Positions 1-10,269 of a stretch of 64,000 nucleotides of DNA are shown here, piece by piece. The stretch lies in the NCBI RefSeq assembly GCF_023101765.2, contig NC_064242.1, forward strand, positions 8,854,327 through 8,918,326, written 5' to 3'. Under the pieces are notes generated by a model. The model made no database searches. It was given only the letters and a program-made list of their open reading frames with translations, and was not told the DNA's origin. The DNA is from Spodoptera frugiperda (taxonomy: Eukaryota > Arthropoda > Insecta > Lepidoptera > Noctuidae). Within the stretch, counting starts at the first letter, position 1, and the number at the start of each line of letters is the position of its first letter. The translations under genes were made by a program, and so were the position numbers.

Positions 1-188
1 TATATTACCAGCTTCTATGATAAACTTTGATTCAATTTTATAGAAAGGAAGTAGGCATAGTTGCTAAAGATATCTAAATATTGAAAATGAACTCCATAAA
101 AGGAGTGCAATATGTAATCCACAGACACATAATGGAAAGACTAGACTTATTATTGAAAATTACCATTATAAAAAATCCAACTTTAAAA

Positions 189-252
189 CGTCACATTAGT
201 TCTTGCTGAATACAAAAGCTAAAAACTTTATGACGTCATAAGTTACGTCACT
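189..252. promoter_or_regulatory. cluster of CRE/ATF-like sites
   Basis: A perfect palindromic cAMP-response-element core TGACGTCA lies at 231-238. It is flanked by AACGTCAC at about 188-195 and TTACGTCAC at about 243-251, giving three CRE-type half or full sites within 65 bp. bZIP factors of the CREB/ATF family bind this core in animals. Short open frames on the plus strand begin about 105 bp downstream, but no TATA box or initiator was identified, so promoter function is an inference from motif clustering alone. Confidence 0.3.
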
Positions 253-356
253 TCACTACGAAATTATTTATTGTATTTGAACAACAAACGAGGTTTCCGG
301 TGAATCACGTTTAACAATATTCCCGAACAAATTTCGATGTTCAAACAAGATCCCAA

Positions 357-640
357 ATGGCTTCGAAATGTTTTATACCAAGTGGGAGTGTCAGTCATCA
401 TTCACTTGGAAGTACATGTCCATACACGGCAATAAACTGGCCAACGCCTACATTTGTGACCACTTTAGAGAGGGGCCGAAGATCTTACACAATGTTTCTC
501 CTGTTTTCGAACAATCAACACAAGGGATCTTCTGTGTCTCCTTGAACTTGTCCACTCATATTCGTGGTGGTCATCGCAGCGTGAATGACAACAATAAGCT
601 GTCATTAGCTTGTATCAGTTGTAACGTTAATTTTAATTAA
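357..640 (+). other. two overlapping short open frames, unrecognised
   Basis: The stretch is less AT-rich than its surroundings and holds two overlapping plus-strand frames. One runs from ATG 357 to 545 (62 codons) and starts in a favourable CCAAATGG context. The other runs from ATG 368 to 640 (90 codons). Neither product was recognised, and I see no signal peptide or membrane segment. The position behind the CRE-like cluster is suggestive, but two overlapping frames of this length can occur by chance. It could be a first exon, a decayed gene piece or noise. Confidence 0.15.
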
Positions 641-1694
641 CATGATTAGAGGTTTCCGTATAAAAACATGGACTGTATATTTAATCACTGCTCATTAGAT
701 TTTGATATGAACTATCTGTGAACTTGCATTGGAGTAGATTTTAATTATGATGATCATGACCTTTTTCCTGGTGGGGCTGGTGTATTTTTAACGCTTTTAT
801 TGTTTTAAACTATTGTTAGGAACAGTTTGCATCTATTACGTGTTTGATTTGAGTATAAGACTTTAACTACTAAATGTATTTCATATATGTATGTAGGAAT
901 TTGAGTACAACGTAAATATTGACCAGAATTTCAAATGATAATTTATATCACATGTGTATAATAGATGTTATTATCTAGCTGTGTAGTGTGTATCTATAAT
1001 AATGTACATAGATGTATGAGCAATGAAGTTTTAGAATTAATTCAAACAGTATGTTTTTTGTCATAGCACTAGATGACGAGTACTCCACGACGCAACGGAT
1101 GAATGGGCGAAAGTTGGGCGAGTTGATCACGATCCACGTTTATCATGCAAACATTCGTTGTTTGTGCGGTTTTTTAGAATATAAATTATCATTATTCATT
1201 CCCTGTTTTCCTTTTCGACCTCGATTCATTGCTTCTATCATTCCGTCCATGGACAAGTAACCGGAAAATCCTACATTTTTGATCAACTGATGTGTCATGC
1301 GAAATTATTTAAAAAAGTTTTGATCGTTACTATTACTCACTAATGGGTGTAAAGTAAAAAATGTATATGTTTAAAGGTGTTCATTCTTTTTGACTGGTAA
1401 ATTGATTTGCCTAAACAGCTTGTTTGTACACAAAACAGAAGACATTTTTATAACCAACTTTCGGTGTACTTCAAAGCTATGAAATCTTTTACATTTTCCT
1501 TAAACAGTAAGAAGCCTTAAACATTTTATTTCGCGAAATGATAATCTGCCGATAGTATCTTTTGCACTGTCATGTATCCAACCCTTTTCGTTGAAGGGGA
1601 GTGGTTAACAAATGAACCGGTGGGAACAAAGTGTAGGTGAATCATTAGCCGTGATTTGCCTTATCGCTTTTAGGTCCTGCATACCAAGTAGGCT
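641..1694. other. no gene seen
   Basis: AT-rich non-coding DNA. A frame at 1051-1260 has no recognisable features. I see no repeat family here. Confidence 0.5.
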
Positions 1695-1696
1695 TA

Positions 1697-1718
1697 GGGT
1701 AAAACCGGGATAGATGCC
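1697..1718 (+). repeat. left terminal inverted repeat of the 1.4 kb transposon
   Basis: Exact inverted match to 3090-3111. TA immediately precedes it. Confidence 0.9.
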
Positions 1719-2216
1719 CTACTTTTCGAAAGTGTTTCATTATTTGAATACCAAACATATTTGCATAGATTGTCCCTGTAATATAGTTAGTTTAATCATT
1801 TATAGAGCTTTAGAACCTGTATTTATTTACCTAACCATTACTGGTTTTGTAAAAATTAAATTTTTGCGAAACACATTTTTTGGGGATAGTTGCCTACCTA
1901 TATGGATAGATGCCTCACTATGAAATCGCTTAAGAGGATAGATGCCTGTGATGCGGGATAGATGCCTTTTTAAATAATCAACAAGAATACGTAATCACAA
2001 TGTAATATTTATTTATTATCTTCATATAAAATGCTTAACCATAATTATATTTATGCATGTCTTTAACAAAAAATACAAAAAAAAATCTGTTTAAGCGATA
2101 ACATATTAAAATTATCATCTCAACCGAAACATTCCCGTTTCAACGTAGAAATAATTATTTAACATTTAAAAAAAAAACAATATTCATCTCTTACAAAATA
2201 AAGATAATCTTATTAT

Positions 2217-2670
2217 TTAATATTTTTTCATTGTTCGTCTTTTTTTGGTAGCTTCAGTCTTGTTTATCTTAGATTCTATTTGTTTCTTTTTCCTTTCAGC
2301 TATATCCCTTTTTTCTTTTATTTTTTCTCTAGAATTGAGAATATCTGCCGATTGTTTAGCTCTTCTTGCTAAAGTCAGAGGAATTTTTGGTATTGGTGAT
2401 GCTTCGGCTAAAAATTTAGAAGGTGTTTCTTTTTCTTTGTTATCTAGAATCCTTATTAGTCAATCATCACCTATATCAACAATATCAATAAGAGTATCTT
2501 CTAAAATCTTAGGATCGATCAAAAGGCTTGGTGAGTTTCAGTTGAATGAAGTTGATGGCATATTGGGTGGTGTTACGTTCAGGTCTGCAACATACAAATA
2601 TTCGTTTTCAAATGTAGTTGAACAATCAATTGAAGAAACCAACTTCAACTTGCAGTATAGAGCAACACTT
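2217..2670 (-). pseudogene. decayed transposase C-terminus (pogo/jerky-type tail suspected)
   Basis: Read on the minus strand, this stretch gives about 150 codons with two in-frame stops, ending in TAA (complement of 2217-2219). The last ~55 residues are strikingly basic: a segment reading ARRAKQSADILNSREKIKEK is followed by a run rich in K, R, E and Q. Lys/Glu-rich tails of this sort are known at the C-terminus of pogo/CENP-B/jerky-like DDE transposases, where they follow the catalytic domain. Upstream is a Ser/Thr- and Asp-rich linker. The DDE catalytic domain itself is absent from the element. A 144-codon frame on the plus strand across 2245-2679 appears to be its antisense shadow. The location inside perfect TIRs supports the assignment; the exact family is inferred. 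Confidence 0.55.
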
Positions 2671-3089
2671 GCAGTATAGAGGGATAGAAGCCCCTAAAGT
2701 CAACTATCCCTTGTAAACTCGGGGCAACTATCCTTTTCACTAGGGATAGATGCCTCTCAATATTTTATAAATAAAATAAATGCAAACATCAGTGATTGAC
2801 TCTTAAATGTGTTCACAAAGAACCAATGTATTAAAACAATTCAAATAAAATGTAATCATTTAACTGTTTATAAAGATATGGAATAGTGAATACTTACGTT
2901 TGAAATTTTGAAGCGTTCGTCGCGTCTGCTGCGAATGTACTGCGACACACAATAGGGAAACGTCCGTCTAGCACAACAACTCGCGCGTCCCTGAGGTGGG
3001 GGGTGCATGTGGCGCGTATTTAAACAACAAATTTGCAGTTTCGTTCTCCCGTAGTTGAGTTTTTAGAAACGAGGCATCTATCCTAGCGC

Positions 3090-3111
3090 GGCATCTATCC
3101 CGGTTTTACCC
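3090..3111 (-). repeat. right terminal inverted repeat of the 1.4 kb transposon
   Basis: Exact inverted match to 1697-1718. TA immediately follows it. Confidence 0.9.
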
Positions 3112-3113
3112 TA

Positions 3114-5534
3114 TAGCAATGATGAATCAGTATACTCGGGCTTTAGTCATCATTATGCGAATTGGCAAACGTGAGGTGGAAAATTTTACGACCGACATTA
3201 TATGTATTTCACACTCGACAGCTCAAAAGCGATCCGGCTCCTTCATCCGAATCAGAAAAAGAACAAATTGCCAGTTTCCAGAAAGTCAATAAAAGGATCC
3301 CATAAAATATGTCTACTTATACACTACAAAGATAGAGAGAAAGATAACAATGTTGTTCTACGATTTACATTTCTGTCTGAAATTGCGGTTTCATTGTTTG
3401 CACATAAACATCATCGGCAAGTTTTGTTAAAAAGAACATTGTGAACCCGCTTCCCTCTTAGATCAACTTGCCACTCACTAAACTGTCTTAAGATAATAAG
3501 TATTGAAACCCTTTGGAAGGGTGCGGGCAAGAGTCAATATTTGCAAATATAAGACGTTATTTAGATGCAAGACACGATCGCCTGCCCCCAGAGTCGGCCG
3601 TCCGGCCTTCTTATGCAAATCTTGCCATATCTCCGACTATTCACTAAGAGGTTTATTTGACGAAGTCCTTTGAAACTCTTCAGTAGGTGTATTAAATTTT
3701 TCATAACTGCGCACTTCACTTGAAGTGCGTTATACTCGTACTATATTATATTCGTACTGTATTATACTCGTACTTTCCACATTCGACGCTCGTTATTTGA
3801 TATTTTAAATTTTCGCTTGCAGAAAAGTTGCACTCCGGAAATTGTTCGTATAAAACTCACTCGAATATTGTGTAATGTATGTGAATTTTGCTTTGTTGAT
3901 AGTTTTTGTGTGTAAAACATTAAATGAAAAATGCTTTTGCTGTTTATTGCGAAAGTATTATTTCATTTCCATGTTTTCGCTTTAAAATGTTTGGGATTAA
4001 ATGCAGGTGTTGGATAAGGTAAAGAAGAACGGTAACGTGTGTTTCAAATTGGCCGTATTACAAGAAAAACACGCACGCTTTTGGTTATCAACGTATCTTG
4101 TCAGCACCTTTCAATTAATGCTGAGGAAAGCGGTTTAAATTGAAAAAGTAAAAATTCAGCCTTTTACATTTTATAACAAGCTTCGGTCGTGTAAGTGGGA
4201 ATATCATTGATATCCACGAGTCTGGTAGAAATATAACATTATTTGTATTAAAGTTGGTACAACTAAAACCCTTTATTTTCTTTGAGGTAGAACGCCTGCG
4301 ATTCACAATGATATTTATTTAAATTATGCATACTTACTTTTAAATTATCATAATTTAACAAGAAACTGCAATGTCTCATCCCGGATCACACAAACAACTC
4401 GTGACACAATACTATCTAACCATCAGCGATGCATCAGCTTGGCAAACCTACGTACTTGCGAAATGAGTTAGTAATATAAAAATTCTTGGTCACGTCATCA
4501 CAATCGTACAAGATAATCTATCTCACGCTTCTAAAAACATAACTGTGTATCCTGGTATCATTTGTACAAGCACCCCACCTGTTCACGAATTGAATTAAAC
4601 CTTTGCATGTCTAAATGCAGTAAAATCTATAACATTCGAAATAACGATATCAAAATATTTCAACAGCCATTGTTGTTGTCAAGGGTGAGAAGATAAGTTA
4701 ATAATATAATGACGTATTATGACTCCCTCTATGCTTATTCGACTATTTCCACGATCTTAGACTCGTAATTTATAATTTTGTCGTTGCTAACAGTTTCAAT
4801 CCTATTCTTATTTTGGTAAGGTTTGAAATCGTTTAGCTCATCTTATTTCTAAAGCTTGTTTATATCAAACAATCGTGTTGCTATTATGTTTATGGTGTAA
4901 TGTCAAAATAAAATGTTTTCTCTAGTTGTGAGCGCGTCATTAATTCGAATTTTATTCACATTATGGTGCGTGACCGCATTATGTATTTTGTGTTCGAAAC
5001 TGTTTCGATAACGCATCTAAATAGGTTATTATTATTAAAAATTATTGTCTTCCCACTTATTTCTTTGAGTTTTCAAATCACAGTTGGTGTAAATGTATGT
5101 TTTGAGTTCGATTATGAATAAAATAGTCATCAGTAAACGTGTACTATTGTGCATTGATGTGAAAATAAATTGTTATGGTATTTTGTACTAAAATGTTGTC
5201 TTCACATTTACCTACATTTAAATTTGACAGCTGCGTGGGCTTGAGCTCATTTTAAAATAAAAGTTGGTACAGACATTTTTACATTATTTGGCATCGCATA
5301 ATATAAATCTTTTGGCTAGATCCATAGAACTTCTAACAAAATAAATCAGCATTAATTTACTATCACATAGAATCTAAATGTAATCCTTGTAAATAGATTA
5401 AATCCTCCAATCATACATCTCTATTGTTTAACCAGACTCTTTCTAAATCACACCGTAATCACTTACACAAAAGAAATCACTTGCACGAATTTGTCTTTAC
5501 TTCAGTAAGCCATCGTCAGTATGCACTAGAAGCA
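3114..5534. other. no gene seen; small direct repeats
   Basis: AT-rich non-coding DNA. Around 3733-3775 a short motif (ATACTCGTACTATATTAT and variants) is repeated about three times. A GC-rich patch sits at 3575-3625. Short frames at 3202-3444 (plus) and 4115-4306 (minus) have no recognisable product. Confidence 0.45.
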
Positions 5535-5700
5535 CCGGGGGCTCCAAACTGCCTAGCTGGTTACCGGAGCTCCGCCGGCTCGAAAAGCAGGAGTAGGAAC
5601 GGGGTGGTTTTTAGTCATTAAGAGTCTGACACTCCCTTTCGTCATGCGCCTAGGCAGAAGAAAGTATTACTTAGATGATTTTTTCCCCTCAAAAAAAAGC
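5535..5700 (-). repeat. GC-rich dispersed repeat, truncated copy 1
   Basis: On the minus strand this matches, with mismatches, the module seen at 19.6 kb, 20.0 kb and 60.1 kb. It begins near TTTTTTTTGAGGGG, includes GAGTGTCAGACTCTTA, then CCTGCTTTTCGAGCCGG, and breaks off after the CCGGTAA segment. It is far more GC-rich than the flanks. From memory this module is abundant in noctuid moths; its class (retroelement part or non-autonomous element) is unresolved. Confidence 0.7.
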
Positions 5701-6056
5701 ATTCACTAGTCGTAGGACCCAAATGTTCTGATTATGCCATCAACATGTTCAAAGTTAGTCTCTCCATAAGTTAGTTACAAGACTACTGATTGTCTGTAAC
5801 TAAGTATTTATTTGCTCGGGAAACTAATAACGAACTGGAATTGGTTGAAGGATGAGGAAGCAGAAACCGGTCGTGTGGATGATATTTGTTCAAGGAATTT
5901 GAGATTATCATGTTTATTTTTATAATTGCTGTTGATGATAGAGGCTTGAGGAGATGGGGAGTTTCTTATTACTTCTAGCTGATTATGTTGTTATGTTAGG
6001 TTAGGTAAACGTGTAATGTTCTATCTGTTGTTTGTGTAATAGGAAGTTTGAAGCTT

Positions 6057-6270
6057 GCGTCTTGTACAAAAGGTTTTTAGAATCTATGTTATTAGGACGT
6101 AGTGGTATCTTTCGCAGATTGTCTAGTGGTCGTCCTAAGTTTTCTTCGGCCTCTGTATAAATAATAGTTGTTTTGCGTCTTGTCCAATAGGTTTTCAGAA
6201 TCTATATAATAATTATGGTTTAGTGGTCTCTTTTGTAGATGATCTAATCTTCTCAATAAATAATAGTAGT
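6057..6270. repeat. diverged tandem duplication, ~115-118 bp period
   Basis: GCGTCTTGTACAAAAGGTTT and the following bases from 6057 recur from about 6175 as GCGTCTTGTCCAATAGGTTT. Both are followed by AGAATCTAT, then TAGTGGT and TAAATAATAGT. The minus-strand 73-codon frame at 6092-6313 is a by-product of this duplication; its product is low-complexity (Tyr/Arg/Leu-rich) and probably not a protein. Confidence 0.6.
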
Positions 6271-7351
6271 CTCTTACCAAGTAATTTCTGGATACAATTT
6301 TCAACTTCTTCATAGATTAACGTGATTTCAAAATTGATTATCATACAACATAACTGCACTAGCAACTCTTACGAAGTACATAAATGATCGAAACTATCCA
6401 TACGTTGGAAAAAGTGACATTTCTACTCCACCTACTCAAAACCTAATTTGTAAGGTTAGAAAACTTAGCGACACCGTTATGAAAAGAGAAACCTGAAACA
6501 ACCATATCAGTCTATTACTAATAGTAAAAACAAAGACGGTCTAAATTGGCGAGTGTGTCATGGCTTTTTAACATAGTGTTGTGATACAGTCATACTATGT
6601 AGTTTTCCCATGTAAATTGTACGTAGAAATCGATAGAGTTTACACAGCAATTGCTGATATTGGTGAAATTATTTTGTACTTACTGTTGTTTTCGTATCGA
6701 TTTAATTCGATATAAGCTTTCAATAAAATATCTATCAAATGCATTATGTCATGTTTGTACAAAATTAATTATTATGTTATCGGCTTACTCACGTAATTGC
6801 TTGAACAAGGAATTAGAACTCGACTAGTTTAAAAAAGAAAAAATTTTGTTGGTATTATTTTGTCGCTGCAGCGGTATTGATGAAAAATGTAACGACAATG
6901 TTTTTAATATGAAATGTCAATATTATATCGGAAATTCACTACATCCCATGGGTACACAAAAAATGTGACCAGTTTCAGAACATAGTTTTGAAAGACACCA
7001 TCAATCATGGTTCACCACATCATTTTTTATATGCTATCTGTATACACAGCACCATGCAAGCACGAACGTCAACAGAATACCGTAAAGTCCGTCAATAACT
7101 CCATAAGTCTAATACATTGCTCGGTTCGTTCACTAAAATTTCGCAAAGGCCAAATTATTACAGCGATGTATAGCCACACGTCGTAACTTTTAGAAAAGTG
7201 CATTTATCAAAAGATAGACGCTCTGGCAGCGAATCTGCTGGACATTATCCGCGCCCTTGTTTGAACTAACTTTTTTAATTTTCTCCATAAGATCTATCCT
7301 TCTTGAGCGGTCAAGCGGGACGGAAAGTTTTGAAAGCATTTATTCTTTGTA
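6271..7351. other. no gene seen
   Basis: AT-rich non-coding DNA with no recognisable repeat up to the Helitron boundary. Confidence 0.45.
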
Positions 7352-8623
7352 CTAGCTTTTGCCCGCGACTTCGTTCGCGTGGAATAGTGACTTCCGGCAA
7401 ATTTTTGGTTTTAACCACATAGTTCCCGATCTCGCGGGATCTCTTCAAAAATGAGATGTGGAAGATATTCCAGGGAACTCTTCAAAAATCAACATAATGA
7501 GCTCTGCGTTTGAATTTAATAGATGTATACTCACTTAGGGCATTGAAAAAATAGTTTAAAAACGGACTTAAACTAAATTAAAACTAAAGAAAGCTACGAA
7601 TTACGAATTTATAACAATTAAAAAAGAAACTATATTACAACCTATCCTCTATGCTATAATAACCAAGCTTAAACTAAATAATTTAAAAGAAACGACTTAA
7701 ATCTAATCTAATTAATTTATAAATTAGACTTACAATTTTATTAAAAAAACTAACTACAGTAACTACTAATAATCGATATCAAACTAAACCTACGTTAAAT
7801 AGTTTAACCAAAAAACCAGGAAAACCCAACAAATAAACTTATTAATTGACAAATACAACGAAACCAATTTAGAATATACGAAACAGCAGGACCACTACAG
7901 ACAAATAATCATACGACTGATAATACACTTTTTCTACGATAGTACCGAAGCGCTCGGCCGATACCCAACCAAATGAATGTAACGAAACCATAGCGCGATC
8001 TATTTCGATCCCAACGCCATCTATCGAGGATAAAGACAACTTGGATTATTTATTTATACTCCGTTTTGATATTATTTTTTTCATACCTTTTTACTATTTA
8101 TTTACTTTTTTTCGATGAATTAAAACAATAACATGAACCGAAGTCGTGTAACGATCGACATAGAATTATTTATAAATAATTTATTTCTTATTTTTATTTT
8201 TTGATTTTTGAAATAAAAATATATCTATGTCCTTTCTAAGGTTCTAAACTATATCTGTACCAAATTTCAACCAAATCCGTCAAATAGTTGCGGAGATTAA
8301 TGGTATAAGCATAGAATGTTCGACGTGATTCTTTAATTTGACATAACTTTTTTATTTATGAACCGATTGACATGAAACAAACACTAAATGTAAATTTAAG
8401 CATCCCACAATATATTCGTGAAAACCGCATCCAACTCGGATCAGCCGTTTCTGAGATTAGCGCGCACAGACGAACAGACAAACAGACAAACAGACAAACA
8501 GACAAAAAAAGTTAATTACATTTTTGGGTTCGACATCGACATAACAATAACCCCTGCTATTTTTTTTATTTTTATTTTCAATGTACAGACAGCACTTTTC
8601 TACGATTTTATTATATGTATAGA
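7352..8623 (-). mobile_element. complete non-autonomous Helitron (lepidopteran type)
   Basis: On the minus strand the element begins with TC (8623) in TCTATACATATAATAAAATC and ends in CTAG (7355-7352). The 3' terminus has the Helitron hallmark: a short hairpin with CGCGA/TCGCG stem (7364-7368 and 7375-7379) about 8 bases before the terminal CTAG. The host bases are A before the 5' TC and T after CTAG, the A|T target expected of Helitron insertion, with no target duplication and no terminal inverted repeats. Inside are the phrases common to lepidopteran copies (AAACGGCTGATCCGA and a long TGTCTGTTTG-type run). No Rep/helicase frame exists, so it must have been moved in trans. Length is 1272 bp. 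Confidence 0.85.
8470..8507. repeat. (ACAGACAA)n-like microsatellite inside the Helitron
   Basis: About four and a half units of ACAGACAA/ACAAACAG. Comparable GACAGACAGAC runs are typical at this place in lepidopteran Helitron copies. Confidence 0.8.
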
Positions 8624-10185
8624 TAACGTTAAATAAAGGTTTTAAACCAACATGCTATTGCTCTTATATCGCTGAAACCTCTTTAAACATTGACTTTAAA
8701 GTTTTTATCGTTATTATTCAGTTAATGCCCTGTGGATGGTTAGGGATCAAAATTGAGTTACTTAGTCTTTTTGTTGACAGTAAAGCAATTGCTTTTTCAA
8801 GTAGCCACGTTGATACGTGCATTTATATTCTGCTCACGTTATTAATTCGAATCGTATGTTTTATTGCAACGCAAGTAAAAAGCTTCGCCCAATGGACTTC
8901 TCATAAAAGTCAATTAGATAAATGCGTTATTTTTTGTATAGAAGACAAAATATATATTTTTTAGTTGTAACTGAAATAATACATATCAAAACATTTGCTG
9001 AGAGCAGGTTTGTACAAACCAGAAATATTGGAAACAATTGAACGATTTTCAAAAATTTTAATTTTGTTTAAATTCTTTCATAAATATTTAGAGTATATTA
9101 TTTGCAAACCTTTTAATTTTCTGGATTAATATCCGCATACAACTCATTTGTATTCCAAACACACAAGGGTGACCAACAAACTACAAATAGTCGGACCGTT
9201 ACTCAAATTCCCACAATTTATTGCATCACAATGACGACACAACTCACAACTGCAAATTGCACATTGCTTTAAGAATGTACAGTCAACGAAACTGTAAGAA
9301 ATGAATTAAAGTTATGACTCGAATGTAGAACTATATTACTGCGAGAAAAGTAGAGAGCTATTTCTAGTTTTTGCTTTAAAGTAAATGTCTTTGTGAGAAG
9401 TTTCATTTTAAAGTAGGACACGATATCATTTTCCTCTTAAATTCAGATGAGTAATTTTTTTTTGTTACCTATATACACATTTCAAATTTTGAAATGCTCG
9501 TTTTTGTCATACATTCAAAATTTTTAGTATTTATGACAAAAACGAGTATTAGGTTACGAATGATTTGAGTGTAAGACCACACCTTTGAACTCTACGGGGG
9601 TCACCGGTGACCGACGTTACAAATAGTCAATTATTTTAGATAGCACACTTGATTCAAATGTCATATACGTGTATAAAACCACTCATAACCTATACAAAGT
9701 TGAAACATTAGTTAGCAATATATATTTATTTCTATTGTAACAATTATTTTGCAGTGCGTACTTTCATTTGTATGAAAACAACGCTTGCAAGGCGCAGGCG
9801 GCTCACAGTCTGTAATATCGGCGGGTCATATTAGCACTGAATGACACACGTATTGAACCTGTGAACTGAATTAGAGATGAGAACTGTTGTAGACGCCATT
9901 TGTTTTATCGTCTTTGAGACTTCAAATAAAAATTGCTGTAGAAAATTGTTAAGTCAATAAAAAATAATGACTTATTTTTTGATGCCAAGGGTAAATAAAA
10001 AGAAATGTTCAGCATTATGGAACGACCATATTTGTATTGCCACGTTGGTATATTATATAGCTCAATAAATGGGATAAACACGTAACTGATTTAATCTTAC
10101 CTGATCTCAAAGTTTTAATTACAAAATATAAATCACTACATTTAGAAACTGTTACTATAAATGTGTCAAAATTATGTCACTTAAA
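8624..10185. other. no gene seen; one small hairpin
   Basis: AT-rich non-coding DNA. A perfect 15-bp inverted repeat, CTCGTTTTTGTCATA at 9497-9511 and its complement at 9532-9546, leaves a 20-base loop. The stem is shorter than a typical miRNA precursor. Confidence 0.45.
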
Positions 10186-10236
10186 TATTTCGGCCTGTGT
10201 CCTGCAGTGGGACGATCATGGCTGAAACCTATGTAA
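10186..10236 (+). repeat. LINE/SINE 3'-tail fragment
   Basis: CGGCCTGTGTCCTGCAGTGG is a form of the GGCCTxTGxCCxGCAGTGGGAC phrase that closes many lepidopteran LINE and SINE copies. Only about 50 bases remain. Confidence 0.5.
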
Positions 10237-10248
10237 GTCTAAATATTT

Positions 10249-10269
10249 AGAGAGAGAGAGAGAGAGAGC
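10249..10269. repeat. (GA)n microsatellite
   Basis: About ten uninterrupted AG dinucleotides directly after the LINE-tail fragment. Confidence 0.9.

Larger units (their letters stand above)
1697..3111. mobile_element. TA-flanked TIR DNA transposon, pogo/Tc1-mariner-like, decayed
   Basis: A complete 1415-bp element is bounded by perfect 22-bp terminal inverted repeats (1697-1718 and 3090-3111, starting GGGTAAAACCGGGATAG) and flanked on both sides by TA (1695-1696, 3112-3113), the target duplication of the Tc1/mariner/pogo superfamily. The TIR core GGATAGATGCC recurs subterminally at 1904, 1936, 1956 and 2744 on plus and at 3073 on minus. Variants lie at 1884 (GGATAGTTGCC), 2682 (GGATAGAAGCC) and 2723 (GGATAGTTGCC on minus). 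Such arrays can be transposase binding sites. The interior carries only a broken C-terminal transposase piece on the minus strand, so this copy is non-autonomous. The perfect TIRs suggest it is not very old. Confidence 0.85.

Noticed and set aside
5994..6007. GTTAGGTTAGGT as telomeric TTAGG repeats (also 31099-31110)
   Set aside because: Only two units in each place; chance level for insect DNA.
9497..9546. miRNA precursor
   Set aside because: The stem is only 15 bp with a 20-base loop, shorter than a functional pre-miRNA stem.
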